The notes below the pieces were generated by a model that saw only the letters and a list, made by a program, of their open reading frames with translations, searched no databases and was not told where the DNA came from. Of a DNA stretch of 47,134 nucleotides, positions 16,370 to 25,287 are shown piece after piece (the stretch's first letter is position 1; each line of letters starts with the position of its first letter). This stretch comes from a virus, in IMG/VR virus record IMGVR_UViG_3300017605_000338, positions 1-47,134 of that record. The stretch is one strand, 5' to 3'. Made by a program: the position numbers and the translations under genes.

Positions 16370-17128
16370 CTACTTGGCGTGTAGGATGCTCGAGGCGACG
16401 CTCGGATACGTCTGCGGGATGGTCGCCGTGTCGGTGGCAAACTGCACGGCAGAGGCTGCGCCGGCAGCGGTGTCGAGGGTGGCTAGGGCGGTCGCGGTCG
16501 CGGTCTTTAGGGTCGCTATATCGTCGTGAATGGCAGTCAGGCGGGCGTTGACCAGGTTTCCGAGGGCGACCCAGTCGGTCGCATCGGATCCGCCGAGCTT
16601 GATCAGGCTCGAGCCGATCCGCAGGCCTAGACCGTTCTCCGAGCCGATGACGAGCTCGGTCGGCGAGGGTGTCACGAGTAGGTTAGCGTTTGGCGCGGGC
16701 CCGAGCGGCAGCGCGATCGCGCCGTCGAGTGGGTGCGTGCCGAGGTCGCCGGTCGAGGTGGTCGCCGCCGAGGCCTTCGCCGCAGTCGCCAGCCAGTGAT
16801 CGATGTTGCGGTCAGCGAAAACCAGCGTCACGAAGTCGCCGACGGCGAGCGGCCAGCTGATCGAGAATCCGCCGCCTTGTGGGAAGGCTACGGGCACGCG
16901 GGGGATCGTGGGTAGCTCCTCTTCGACGAACGGCTCGGCCGTCTCTGAGTCCTCGTCCGTCTGCAGGACTACGCGCAGGCTCGGGCGTACGTCCACATAC
17001 TGATTGCGGCTCGTGCTGTCGTTGTAGACCGCGGAGATCTGACCGGGCATGCAGACGCGCAGGTCGCCGAGAGCGGACTCGGTGATCAGCCGCAGGAGGT
17101 CGCCGAGGTCCGGTGTAGCGGATGCCAT
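16370..17128 (-). CDS. Baseplate spike/central puncturing protein (gpV / Gp138-type)
   Basis: 252 residues from ATG 17128 (a GTG at 17146 would add six). The N-terminal half (MPGQISAVYNDSTSRNQYVD, VRVAFPQGG-like, SWPLAVGDFVTLVFADRNID) is the OB-fold of Gp138/gpV spikes. The Gly-rich middle (ELVIGSENGLGLRIGSSLIKLGG) is beta-helix spike sequence and the C-terminus is helical. It would sit under the hub and pierce the outer membrane. Confidence 0.8.
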   Translation of the reverse strand: MASATPDLGDLLRLITESALGDLRVCMPGQISAVYNDSTSRNQYVDVRPSLRVVLQTDEDSETAEPFVEEELPTIPRVPVAFPQGGGFSISWPLAVGDFVTLVFADRNIDHWLATAAKASAATTSTGDLGTHPLDGAIALPLGPAPNANLLVTPSPTELVIGSENGLGLRIGSSLIKLGGSDATDWVALGNLVNARLTAIHDDIATLKTATATALATLDTAAGAASAVQFATDTATIPQTYPSVASSILHAK

Positions 17129-17168
17129 GCCGGGCACTACAGGCACGCCGCTCGCGCGTCAACATGGC

Positions 17169-18014
17169 CTAGCGCGCGAGCGCCTTCAGCTCGAGCTCGA
17201 CATGCCACGTGTGAATGCTGTCAGATTCGCCTTGATGGGTGGCGGTCTCGATCCTGTAGATGCCGCTCGTGTAGCGCGACTCGAGCTCGACGGGTCGGCC
17301 GGGGTAGAGTCCCGGTATCATGAGCGCGCGGCATTTCACGATCTGATCCTTGCCGAGCTCGGGCGACTCGATGAGTCCCGAGGTCGTCGTGAGCCGCACA
17401 GGCGGGTCAGTGGTCGCGCCGCCGATGACGATGAATTGCAGCTGTCCATCTTGGATAGACCAGGACAGACCGCAGGATCGCGAGATGCGGTCGAGCTGCG
17501 AGACGGCGTCGCCGCTCGCCGTAAACCCCTTGGAAACGGTCGCCTGTTTGGTCTTCCAGTACTTCGCGAGCGGCGCGATCACGTTGGTATTGCCGAGGCC
17601 CACATCGAGTTGACCTGCGAGGTCGCGAATAATGGTCTGCAGAGTCGTCCCGTTTAGGTAGTTTTTCTGCACTCGTTTGGTGCGGCGTTTGGTGCCGCCG
17701 TCGTCGCTCGTGATCGTCGTGACCCACTCTGTGCCCTCGCGCGCGCTCCATGACTCGACTAGGTCGCCGCGAAAGATCACTGAGGTCGCGTCCCGATAGC
17801 CTGCCTCGAGCGAGACAAACACGTTACGCATCGCATGCAGGTGCTTGCGGGTTTCGCTCGACAGGTTGTAAACGGCGAGCTCGCAGCGTCCGGCGACCTT
17901 CGCCGAGAGGCTGCGCTTGACGGTAAATGTGATGTTGAGTCCCGCTACCGCGATGTCTTCGATCTGCAGCGTGTAGCGTCGGTCGAATAGCTCGATGTCT
18001 GCGCCGGTTGCCAC
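17169..18014 (-). CDS. Baseplate hub protein (gp27/gpD-like)
   Basis: 281 residues starting at GTG. It opens with a strand-rich domain (YTLQIEDIAVAGLNITFTVK), CELAVYNLS, SLEAGYRD and a FRGDLVESWS motif, typical of hub subunits that form the trimer between tube and spike. The late motif GTTLQTIIRDLAGQL fits the second hub domain. It is followed by the spike gene, as usual. Confidence 0.8.
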   Translation of the reverse strand: MATGADIELFDRRYTLQIEDIAVAGLNITFTVKRSLSAKVAGRCELAVYNLSSETRKHLHAMRNVFVSLEAGYRDATSVIFRGDLVESWSAREGTEWVTTITSDDGGTKRRTKRVQKNYLNGTTLQTIIRDLAGQLDVGLGNTNVIAPLAKYWKTKQATVSKGFTASGDAVSQLDRISRSCGLSWSIQDGQLQFIVIGGATTDPPVRLTTTSGLIESPELGKDQIVKCRALMIPGLYPGRPVELESRYTSGIYRIETATHQGESDSIHTWHVELELKALAR

Positions 18015-18017
18015 GGC

Positions 18018-18344
18018 TCACCATTGCCCGTCTGTGACGTAGTACAGTCGAAACCTGTCACCCATGCCGGCGAGCGTTGGCTTCGCCTGTGCGTCGCGCG
18101 TGTCGATGAACCATAGCTCCCCTACGGGCAGCGCCGGCATGTAGTGGAAGCGCCACAGCAGCGGATACAGCGTGACCATGCGCAGTCCTGAGATGATGGG
18201 TGCTCCGACAGTGTCTGCGATATGCAGGTGAAAGCACTCGCCGCGCTGCGACCAGACGATCCGCATGCTGTAGCTCGTGCTGTCGAGCTGCACGCGTATC
18301 GTCGTGTCGACGTCGGGCGTAGTCGGGATGCGGATAGATGCCAT
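18018..18344 (-). CDS. Baseplate plug-like protein (Pam3 gp18 type)
   Basis: 108 residues from ATG 18344, two bases after the upstream stop. An earlier in-frame ATG lies inside the upstream gene. Pattern: a beta-rich opening (RVQLDSTSYSMRIVWSQR), HLHIAD, GLRMVTLYPLLWRF and PVGELWFID. The same small protein lies between the Dit-like and hub genes in simple contractile phages, where it plugs the tube end. Confidence 0.7.
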   Translation of the reverse strand: MASIRIPTTPDVDTTIRVQLDSTSYSMRIVWSQRGECFHLHIADTVGAPIISGLRMVTLYPLLWRFHYMPALPVGELWFIDTRDAQAKPTLAGMGDRFRLYYVTDGQW

Positions 18345-18346
18345 GC

Positions 18347-19231
18347 TTACGGCTCCGGCGGCGAAGGTGGTGCAGGCTTGCCGTTGAACCATCCGGCAGC
18401 GGAGTCGAATGCTTGCGAGGCTGCGCTTGCCTTGTCTTTCGCGGCCTCGGGCACTTCGCCGGGCTTGGTCGGCACTGCGTTCTGTGCGCCTTTGTTGGTC
18501 GCCGGGATGGCGCGATCTTGCGACGGGACGGGCTGCCCTGTCGTCGATTTCACAATGCGGATGACCTGACCGGCAGCGGTGAAAAACAGCGAGGCGCCGC
18601 TGCTGGCGTCACGCTGAATGTTCAGCTCGGTCAAGATAACGTTCTCGTAGACGTGCAGGCCGGTGACGACAGTGATCGCTTTACGGGCGACGAACGTCGC
18701 GCGCATGGCGTCGTGCGCGAAGGCTACTCGGTTCGTCTCGGCGAGGTATTGCCACGAGTAGCCAGCCAAGCCGACCTCTTTTACCTCGTAGTCGGCGACG
18801 AGCATGTTCAATTTCTTTCGCGGCAACTGGTCCGGCGAAGTGAACGGCAGCGTAGTCGCGCCGATGAGCGGTATCAGGCTGAAATAGCCTGCGGTCGGTC
18901 CGCCGAGGATCTCGTGACTCTGCCAGCCCACGTGCTCGTTGCGCTTGATCGGCTGCCCGTCGGCCGTTCGCAGCTGCAGCGTTGTCTCGACGGATCCCGG
19001 GTCGCCGTCATAGGCCGGTCGCGTTCCGATCGGCGTGTTCGTGATGATGCCCTCGAGCCGCAGCGAGTCGGGCTGCGCGCGCACGTGGTCGGTGATGTCG
19101 GGCCCTTCCTCGACGGCGAACTGCGAACACTGTGCGGCCTGTACGTGCTGCTCTCGCACGCTGCAGTCGATCCACAGTGCGGCGATGCGCAGGTGCGATA
19201 CGTTAGTCCAGGGTGGCGGACGATCGGCCAT
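18347..19231 (-). CDS. Dit-like baseplate protein
   Basis: 294 residues. The region QHVQAAQCSQFAVEEGPDIT, then DHVRAQPDSLRLEGIITNTP, is the characteristic N-terminus of Dit-like proteins in phages with simple contractile tails, after which come galectin-like beta strands. The Ala/Pro-rich C-terminus is probably disordered. It follows the tape measure by one base and should form the tail-end ring from which the baseplate grows. Confidence 0.72.
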   Translation of the reverse strand: MADRPPPWTNVSHLRIAALWIDCSVREQHVQAAQCSQFAVEEGPDITDHVRAQPDSLRLEGIITNTPIGTRPAYDGDPGSVETTLQLRTADGQPIKRNEHVGWQSHEILGGPTAGYFSLIPLIGATTLPFTSPDQLPRKKLNMLVADYEVKEVGLAGYSWQYLAETNRVAFAHDAMRATFVARKAITVVTGLHVYENVILTELNIQRDASSGASLFFTAAGQVIRIVKSTTGQPVPSQDRAIPATNKGAQNAVPTKPGEVPEAAKDKASAASQAFDSAAGWFNGKPAPPSPPEP

Positions 19232-19232
19232 G

Positions 19233-20984
19233 CTAGCGCCTTACCTTCCCGGCAGCTTGGCGGATGGCGTCGTGCGTCCGCCTGCGTTCCATTTCCGCCG
19301 AGCTTTGGATCGCGCGCCTGTAGTCGTCGGGGTTGGCGCCTTGCGGTAGGCTCATGTTGATTATCACGTCGCCGGTCTCGACGGACATATTCGGGCCCGA
19401 GTCGACAGGCTCGGATATCTGCGCGCCGGCGAGGTCGAGCGCGAGCTCTGGATCGCCGGGCGCAGGCGCTGCGAGGTTGCCGTAAATCTTATTCGCCTCG
19501 CGCAGCAGTCGGCCGGCTCGAGCGCGGTCGAAGTGCGCGCGGTTTCCGGAAGCGTCGGCAGCGTCGGCAGCGTCTTGCTGCGCCTCCTCGGAGTCGAGGT
19601 CTGCATACGTGCGGTAGCCTGTTTTGTCGCGGTTTTCTCCGGGCAGCAGGTCATTCGGGCCCTTGCCCAATAGCCAGCGCTTCGCATTGAAACTGACTTT
19701 AGCTAGCGCGGTGTCGAGCAGCTTGAGCTTGTTTACAAAGTCGTCCCACGTCTCCGACCACTTGGCAGTGCGGAACGTCTCGACTAGCGCCAGCCAGTCG
19801 CGTCTGATGTCGCGCAGCGCGCGCGAGATGGCCTCGAGCCATTTTGTGCTTGTGCCCTCGCCGCCGAGCGCATTGAGAAAGCGTCCGATCAGGCTGGTAT
19901 TGCCCTGCGCGAAGCTGATGATGTCGTCGATTAGAGCGCTGATGAGGCCTAATTTCAGGCCAAACATAGTCAGTGCCCACAGCTTGCCGCCGAATGTCTG
20001 CAGGATGACTATGCCCAGCGCAGCGAGCGAGCCTTGAAACAGATTTGACGTATCTGTGAGGCGCGCGAGCGAGCCGAGCATGTCGGTCGTCCACTTGTAG
20101 AAAGCTTTTAGCGCAGGCAGTAGACGCTTGCCGAGCTCGGTCGCGAGCTCTTTCACGCGCGCCTCGAGTCCTCGCAGCACGTTTGCATACTCGCCGGCAG
20201 TGCGTGTCGCGTCGCCTGTCGCCTTGGTCGACTGCTCGAGGATGACCTTGAAGCGAAGCAGAGTTTTCTCTGCCTGCGTCATTTTCTCGATCGATTTGTG
20301 TATGCCGTGCGTGCGCGCGTACTCTTTCAGCGTCGCGTCTTGGACGTTGATCGCGTATTTCAGCAGCGGCTCGGACTGCCCGATCAGCGCCGAGCGCAGC
20401 GCTAACATGGCCTCCTCGTCGGTCGTGTTGTAGAAGCTCGCGAGGTCGATGCCGAGCACAGCGAGCTGCTCGGACATTTGGCGCACGGCGTCGGTGTCTT
20501 TCGTGACCGGTGTCAGTAGCGCGCCGAACGTGCCTGCGGACTCGCGGAGCTGATACTTGCTGCGGTTGAGGGTGACGCTCGTAGCGTCCGACCACTCTTT
20601 TATCTGGTCCACTCCCGGCTGCCCGAATAGCTCGCGCAGCACGTTCTCGGTCTCATTCGCCGCCGAGGCCATATCGGTCATGGCCTTCAGGCCGGCGAAC
20701 ACCGCAGCGCCGCCGAGGTAGCGCTCGAACGTATCTGCCGCCGACGGGCCCTGCTTGGCGCCTCTGCGGACTGCTGCTGCCTGCTTGGTTACGTGCTGCT
20801 CTGTCGCCTGCGCCTGCTCGCGCGCGCCTCGCACGAAGCGGCCTCGAGCGTCGCGGCCGGTCGCGCTTACGTCCTCGAGTCCTTTCTTTACCTTCTTTAG
20901 GCCGTCGTCGGCCTTCTTAAAAGCGGCCTCATCGACGGTCAGCCCGAGCTTGGCGACGAGCTCGCGAAGGACTGTTGCGCTCAT
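19233..20984 (-). CDS. Tape measure protein
   Basis: 583 residues. A Lys-rich coiled-coil start (FKKADDGLKKVKKGLEDV) and long helical segments are followed by hydrophobic stretches (GSLAALGIVILQTFGGKLWA, MFGLKLGLISALIDDIISFA) typical of tape measures. At about 1.5 angstrom per residue it implies a short tail near 90 nm. Its ATG overlaps the end of the frameshifted chaperone gene (ATGA). Confidence 0.88.
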   Translation of the reverse strand: MSATVLRELVAKLGLTVDEAAFKKADDGLKKVKKGLEDVSATGRDARGRFVRGAREQAQATEQHVTKQAAAVRRGAKQGPSAADTFERYLGGAAVFAGLKAMTDMASAANETENVLRELFGQPGVDQIKEWSDATSVTLNRSKYQLRESAGTFGALLTPVTKDTDAVRQMSEQLAVLGIDLASFYNTTDEEAMLALRSALIGQSEPLLKYAINVQDATLKEYARTHGIHKSIEKMTQAEKTLLRFKVILEQSTKATGDATRTAGEYANVLRGLEARVKELATELGKRLLPALKAFYKWTTDMLGSLARLTDTSNLFQGSLAALGIVILQTFGGKLWALTMFGLKLGLISALIDDIISFAQGNTSLIGRFLNALGGEGTSTKWLEAISRALRDIRRDWLALVETFRTAKWSETWDDFVNKLKLLDTALAKVSFNAKRWLLGKGPNDLLPGENRDKTGYRTYADLDSEEAQQDAADAADASGNRAHFDRARAGRLLREANKIYGNLAAPAPGDPELALDLAGAQISEPVDSGPNMSVETGDVIINMSLPQGANPDDYRRAIQSSAEMERRRTHDAIRQAAGKVRR

Positions 20985-21627
20985 GCGTGACGCTCCTTCG
21001 CGAGTCGTGCCTGTTGGCGGTCTAGGTTGTCGTAGAGGTCGAGCACGTCGTGAGCGTCGTAGAGGTCGTCAAGCGTCCACTGCTCGCAGACCTCGACTAG
21101 GCCTGCGGCGATGCGCTCACTTGAGACGATCCGCCAGATGTCCCAGTCGATGTGTTTTGGGATTGCGACAGTAACCCGATCAACGTCTGCAGGCGCTGCG
21201 CGAGCGGCCTCGAGTCGCTGCGCGCGCCGTCGAAAAAACTCGAGAAATTTGCCTCCAATGCGAAGGCAAGCCAGGCGGCGAGGTCGCCATACCTGCCGGC
21301 GAAGTGGTCGTCATAGATTTTGTCGAGCGATATCGATCGCTGTTCGTCGAGCACGACGATCGTTAGCTTGGATAGCTCGTCACTGATAGCGGTCAGGTCG
21401 GCGTCTGACAGCCGCTGTGTGACCTCGCGTATCGCATCGCCCGCACCCATGGCGAGCGAGGCCGTCAAGTCTCCTTTGGCGTGCAGCATGCCCTCGATGA
21501 ACGATGCCGTAGCGGGCCCGAGCAGTTTGGTCAGGCGCACGAGCATGGATCGGCCGGCCTTCGCGCCGAGCAGCGTTACCTGATACCGGTGTTCGCCGAT
21601 CGTCTTCTCGCGCACTGGTCTAGTCAT
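20981..21627 (-). CDS. Tail assembly chaperone, frameshifted GT-type product
   Basis: If ribosomes slip -1 on TTTTTTC at 21238-21232, translation passes from the upstream chaperone frame into an open frame ending at TGA 20983-20981. The product is 132 plus 83 residues (215). The second frame contains a well-formed conserved-looking block (VAIPKHIDWDIWRIVSSERI, EQWTLDDLYDAHDVLDLYDN). It has no good start of its own and ends exactly at the tape measure ATG. This is the G/GT arrangement of lambda and many other phages. The long isoform would recruit tape measure and tube subunits. Confidence 0.82.
21097..21627 (-). CDS. Tail assembly chaperone, unshifted G-type product
   Basis: 176 residues, the zero-frame product. 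It is a helical protein (AGRSMLVRLTKLLGPATASF, LSKLTIVVLDEQ, FEANFSSFF-like end) of the kind found between tail tube and tape measure. After the slip site the zero frame continues only into a Ser/Gly/Gln-rich tail, as expected when most conserved coding lies in the -1 frame. Confidence 0.8.
   Translation of the reverse strand: MTRPVREKTIGEHRYQVTLLGAKAGRSMLVRLTKLLGPATASFIEGMLHAKGDLTASLAMGAGDAIREVTQRLSDADLTAISDELSKLTIVVLDEQRSISLDKIYDDHFAGRYGDLAAWLAFALEANFSSFFDGARSDSRPLAQRLQTLIGLLSQSQNTSTGTSGGSSQVSASPQA
21232..21238 (-). promoter_or_regulatory. Programmed -1 frameshift site TTTTTTC
   Basis: The heptamer T-TTT-TTC is in the correct phase: codon 130 AGT, then TTT TTC. Coordinates confirm frame, since 21627 minus 21240 is 387, a multiple of three. 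The -1 frame stays open for 83 codons afterwards. Confidence 0.82.
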
Positions 21628-21630
21628 GGA

Positions 21631-22068
21631 TTACCGGCCTCCGAATGTGCTTGTGCGAGCGTCTGCGAGGTCGATTTTCCACTCGTAGACCTGCACGGTT
21701 TTTCCGAGCCGCACGGCAGGCGGCGCGATGATCCACGCGCGCGGACTCGTGAGAATGAGAAAGCCTCCGCTGTCGCGCGCGGTGAACACACCGGCAGCTG
21801 CGCCGTTTAGCGTCGATATGTCGACCGAGAGCTGCGAGCTGAGCACGGTGTTCGCGTCGGCCGTTTGCGCATACTTGAGCGTGACGGTCGCGCTGAAATT
21901 GTTCGTGCGCGTTCTCGTGACCTCGCCGTCCGCTCCCACGTATTTGGTGAACCAGTCCTCCGTCCAGTCGACGGTCATTACCTCGTCTTCGGCGTATCCG
22001 CCTGTAGACAGGATCGTCGTGTTGAGGCTGATCGTTAGCTCGTTGATGTTCCAGGATTTGAAGCCCAT
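21631..22068 (-). CDS. Tail tube protein (DUF3277-type)
   Basis: 145 residues. The sequence (WNINELTISLNTTILSTGGY, EVMTVDWTEDWFTKYVGADG, RTNNFSATVTLKY) matches the tube proteins that accompany DUF3383 sheaths. It lies directly after the sheath gene, the normal order. Hexameric rings of it form the inner tube. Confidence 0.85.
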   Translation of the reverse strand: MGFKSWNINELTISLNTTILSTGGYAEDEVMTVDWTEDWFTKYVGADGEVTRTRTNNFSATVTLKYAQTADANTVLSSQLSVDISTLNGAAAGVFTARDSGGFLILTSPRAWIIAPPAVRLGKTVQVYEWKIDLADARTSTFGGR

Positions 22069-22098
22069 GACCTGTTGTGTCCTCTCGGCTCGAGCTGG

Positions 22099-23418
22099 TT
22101 AGACCTGGACAATGCCGACCACACGCACCTTGTGGATCGCGCCTGCGAGCACGTACGTGTATTTCATGTCGGGCAGAATGCGCTGCGTCTTGAGGTTCGG
22201 ATCGATGGTCGCAAGCGCAGGCGCGGTCGCGCTGAATGGCTGCTGCCCGTCGATGATGCCGCGCGTAATGCCCTCGAGTATCTGCGAGTAAATCTCGGAC
22301 CGTACGAGCTCGATGCCCGATGCGGTGTAGGGCACGACGTCGTTGTTTCTGAGCAGCGCGACGATGCGATCTTCGATCTGGACGTCGAACCAGTCGATCG
22401 CGACAGTGACGTCGAGGTAGCGACCGCTCGCAGCCCAGCCCCACAGCGTGAAGCCAAGCCCCTTGATGTTGATGTAGCAGTCGGCGCTCTTGCCCTTGAG
22501 TGCGGCGCGCTGCGACGCGTCGGGCGTAGCCATAGTGACCGCTGCGAGGCCCTTGTTTGAAAACGTGATGGGTCCGGGCAGCTTGGGCAGCAGCGCGCCG
22601 CAGACAGACGCGTCGAGGTATTCGGTGGGGTTGGGGTGCCACCATATCGAGGTGCGCGAGTACTTCGCGGCCTGCAGCGTGCTCGCGATGTCGCTCGTCG
22701 CGCTCGACGGGACGTCACTCGCCGCCGTGGCGGACAAGTATAGGCAGCGCTCGGCCTCGGCCCATGCAGCGGCTGCAGTGACCGCAGAGGTGCCAGGAAT
22801 CAACATCACCAGCGCATACCAGTCGCCGTCAAAGGCTCGGATCGCAGCGAGGTCGGCGGCAATGGCGCCTGTCGGCGTAGCAGCGGCTGTCGTGTCTGCG
22901 AGCGCGAGGTTCGGCGAGATGCCGCCGACAGCATGCACGACGTTCGCCGTGTCGCTCGTGACAGTGACGGAAGTGGTGCCAGTGGCTGTCACGTCGACGA
23001 TCGCGTTGATCGCGGTGACCAGCTGCAGCACGACGTCGGCTGCGGTGCTCGGCGGCGAGAGCACGATGTCGACAGCTGTGCCGTCGATCGTGATCTTGTA
23101 GTGCTCGTTTGCAGCCGATGGCGCGCTCGGCGTGAGCGTAAACGTCTGCATGAATGCAGCCGTCATGCGTCCGACCTTGAAGGTCGGCGGTGAGGGCTGC
23201 TGGCTCTTGAGCTGTCGAGCGGCGAGATACAGCGACGACGTCGTCGGGACGTTGTAAGGCGCCTTGGTCATGTCCGAGGCGTCATTGAACGTTCTGACAC
23301 GCTCGGGCCAGTAGGTGTGATTGAGCGCGATCAGGGGGACGCCGAAACCGAATTTCGTCACGGTTGCGTCGGCGACGCTCACAGTGTGCTCGATAACCTC
23401 GATCTCTGATCCTGCCAT
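22099..23418 (-). CDS. Tail sheath protein (DUF3383-type)
   Basis: 439 residues. Features include an N-terminal FGVPLIALNHTYWPERVRTF stretch, an Ala/Thr-rich beta insertion (about 90-190), and the C-terminal core (GFTLWGWAASGRYLDVTVAI, DWFDVQIEDRIVALLRNNDV, LEGITRGIIDGQ). Its presence shows the tail is contractile (myovirus morphology). It is rather small for a sheath and fits the compact machine implied by the short tape measure. Confidence 0.88.
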   Translation of the reverse strand: MAGSEIEVIEHTVSVADATVTKFGFGVPLIALNHTYWPERVRTFNDASDMTKAPYNVPTTSSLYLAARQLKSQQPSPPTFKVGRMTAAFMQTFTLTPSAPSAANEHYKITIDGTAVDIVLSPPSTAADVVLQLVTAINAIVDVTATGTTSVTVTSDTANVVHAVGGISPNLALADTTAAATPTGAIAADLAAIRAFDGDWYALVMLIPGTSAVTAAAAWAEAERCLYLSATAASDVPSSATSDIASTLQAAKYSRTSIWWHPNPTEYLDASVCGALLPKLPGPITFSNKGLAAVTMATPDASQRAALKGKSADCYINIKGLGFTLWGWAASGRYLDVTVAIDWFDVQIEDRIVALLRNNDVVPYTASGIELVRSEIYSQILEGITRGIIDGQQPFSATAPALATIDPNLKTQRILPDMKYTYVLAGAIHKVRVVGIVQV

Positions 23419-23428
23419 TGATGGGCCT

Positions 23429-24049
23429 CTATTTGTCGATCTGCCGCTCGGGCACGATGATTGTTTGGGTGTCGAGGTTGAAAGGCGCGCCGACGATGCC
23501 GCTCACACGCACGTGTTCGATCGTGCCGATGGTCTCGGCCGGCAGGTCGTCGGCGCCGCACTCGCACAGCGTGTCGTAGCCATAGAGCAGCCGCAGCTCG
23601 AGCGATGCGCTGCTCTCTTTTCGGAAGTCGAAAACGTGATTCAGGTCGACGAGAATGCTCGGGCCGTCGAGGCCAAACCCTAGATCGCTGAATAGCTGCT
23701 GCGTGCTCGGCAGAAACAACGCATCGCGCATCCGCTCGAGGTAGCGAAACGCTCGGCCCCATGGCGTGCCGTCACGCGTGAACACGATCGTTTGCAGCGT
23801 GATCGCGCGGTTGCCGACGATGCGCACGAGCGCGTCTTTCCCCGGGCCCTGCGACACATAGCGAACTTCGTCGCTGTTGAGTGCAACGTCGCTGATACCG
23901 TAACCAGGTGAGCCGAGCAGGTTGAGGCGCGCTTTCGGGTAACCCTGCGCGCCGAGCGGTTCGCCCTCCCAATAGATATCGTCGAGCTGGATGCGCGTCG
24001 TGTTCGCGATCCAAGTCTTCATACCATCGGCGAAGGCCTGCCAGTCCAC
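23429..24049 (-). CDS. Neck/tail terminator protein (LIC_12616-like)
   Basis: 206 residues beginning at GTG 24049, which shares one base with the upstream stop. The start WQAFADGMKTWIANTTRIQL, followed by DDIYWEGEP and ITLQTIVFTRD, is typical of neck proteins next to sheath genes in this phage type. A longer open frame upstream overlaps the gp10-like gene and is rejected. Confidence 0.68.
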   Translation of the reverse strand: MDWQAFADGMKTWIANTTRIQLDDIYWEGEPLGAQGYPKARLNLLGSPGYGISDVALNSDEVRYVSQGPGKDALVRIVGNRAITLQTIVFTRDGTPWGRAFRYLERMRDALFLPSTQQLFSDLGFGLDGPSILVDLNHVFDFRKESSASLELRLLYGYDTLCECGADDLPAETIGTIEHVRVSGIVGAPFNLDTQTIIVPERQIDK

Positions 24050-24531
24050 TACGCGGCGCCTCCGAGCTTGTAAGTGATGCTGCGGCGCAGCGTTCCGTAC
24101 TGCACGAGCGGCGTGTCGCTGCCCTTCTTTTTCTTCGTGTACTCCGAGAGCGGCGGATCGATATGCGCAGTGATCCGCTGCTGAATGAGCCGCACGGCCT
24201 CCTGCCCGAGTATCTGCAGTGCGTAGGCCTCGCTGATCGGTCCGTGCGGATCGGCCTCGCCGAGCAGCACGCGACGACCTAGCGTGAACGCGGTTTCTGC
24301 GAGCTCCTTTTGGTACTGATCGATCGCGTCGCGGATAAACGAGCGTCGAGGCACGCCGAGGCCGAACTCGTGAATGGTGCCGAGCGCTAGGTTCGTGAGG
24401 CCGTCGTCGCGGTGCTCGGCGTCGCCCTCGCTGCCCTGTATGCCGACGAGCACGTATGCGCTGCCGTCGCTCATGGACTCGACGCGCTCGCCGAGCGCCT
24501 GCCATCCCATGTCCTTGTCGGTGACAGTCAT
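24049..24531 (-). CDS. Head-tail joining protein (HK97 gp10 / gpG-like)
   Basis: 160 residues from ATG 24531, overlapping the upstream stop (ATGA). It contains VLVGIQGSEGDAEH, GTIHEFGLGVPRRSFIRDAI and a late helical part with KKKKG. The E-F/Y-G-x-G-x-x-x-R-x-F/P-R motif is the hallmark of virion-morphogenesis/gp10-type connector proteins. Confidence 0.78.
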   Translation of the reverse strand: MTVTDKDMGWQALGERVESMSDGSAYVLVGIQGSEGDAEHRDDGLTNLALGTIHEFGLGVPRRSFIRDAIDQYQKELAETAFTLGRRVLLGEADPHGPISEAYALQILGQEAVRLIQQRITAHIDPPLSEYTKKKKGSDTPLVQYGTLRRSITYKLGGAA

Positions 24532-24860
24532 ATCACCAGCGCGAGCACGTTGTAGGCGGCCTGTAGTTGGTTGAAAGTGCGCTCGTAGATGCTGCGCGCG
24601 CCGTCGGGTTCCTTGCTTGGATCGAGGCGCGCGAACTCTCCGACGGGCGCGAGCGCGAGCGTCGCTGCGGTCAAGTACTTTACAAACAGGTCGCGCGTCG
24701 GGTCGTAGCTGGTGCCGTCCGGCAGCTTCACGGGGTTCGCGCCCGAGATGTCGAGCGCGATGCGAGCCTCGGCGTCGCCTAGCTTGGCGGCGACTAGCTC
24801 GTACTTCACTCGAGCGAACTCGGGGAATTCCGCGTAGAACTGTTGGACGGTGATGGTCAT
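24528..24860 (-). CDS. Head completion/connector protein, DUF4054
   Basis: 110 residues. The opening QQFYAEFPEFARV, the KLGDAEARI helix and the DLFVKYLTAATLAL helix match DUF4054 adaptor proteins that attach below the portal. Neighbours are the gp10-like gene (four-base overlap) and the capsid genes. Confidence 0.82.
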   Translation of the reverse strand: MTITVQQFYAEFPEFARVKYELVAAKLGDAEARIALDISGANPVKLPDGTSYDPTRDLFVKYLTAATLALAPVGEFARLDPSKEPDGARSIYERTFNQLQAAYNVLALVI

Positions 24861-24863
24861 GGC

Positions 24864-25235
24864 CTAGCGGCGGCGAGCAGTCGTCGGCGGCGTCTCGGGC
24901 GTCTCGGGCAGCGGTGTCGGCGCCGGCAGCTCGGGCAGCGGCGAGACGATAGGAGTGCCGGGCAGCGGCAGCGTCGGCACGGTGGGAGGCGTCGGCGCCG
25001 GGCACTCGATGACAGGCGGCGGATCGCTGCGATGATCCTCGAACGTTGGCAGCGAATACGTCACGCTGCCGTCGGCGACGAAAGGCGCGAACGGACCGAC
25101 GAGCGCGTATCCGACCGGCTCGACGTCCTCTGCTGATACGACAACGGTCACGAGCGGCGGAAACTTGAGCAGCTTGCTCGGCGACTGCACCCACAGAATG
25201 CGCGCTGTCCCGTTGGTCACTGTTGCGTCTGGCAT
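24864..25235 (-). CDS. Hypothetical protein with Pro/Thr-rich tail
   Basis: 123 residues. The first 75 are beta-type (ARILWVQSPSKLLKFPPLV, PVGYALVGPFAPFVADGSVT) and the last 45 are almost only Pro, Thr, Leu and Ser, likely unstructured. It sits between the major capsid and connector genes; a capsid accessory or neck-surface role is a guess from position. Confidence 0.6.
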   Translation of the reverse strand: MPDATVTNGTARILWVQSPSKLLKFPPLVTVVVSAEDVEPVGYALVGPFAPFVADGSVTYSLPTFEDHRSDPPPVIECPAPTPPTVPTLPLPGTPIVSPLPELPAPTPLPETPETPPTTARRR

Positions 25236-25287
25236 GGTGCTGTAGAGCTCTCTTGCGGCGTGTTGTTAGGTGTTGCGGGTTTGGCGT

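Noticed and set aside
21150-21165. Frameshift at CCCAAAAC later in the chaperone gene
   Set aside because: The heptamer CCCAAAA is in the wrong phase for slippage from the zero frame, whereas TTTTTTC at 21232-21238 is in phase.
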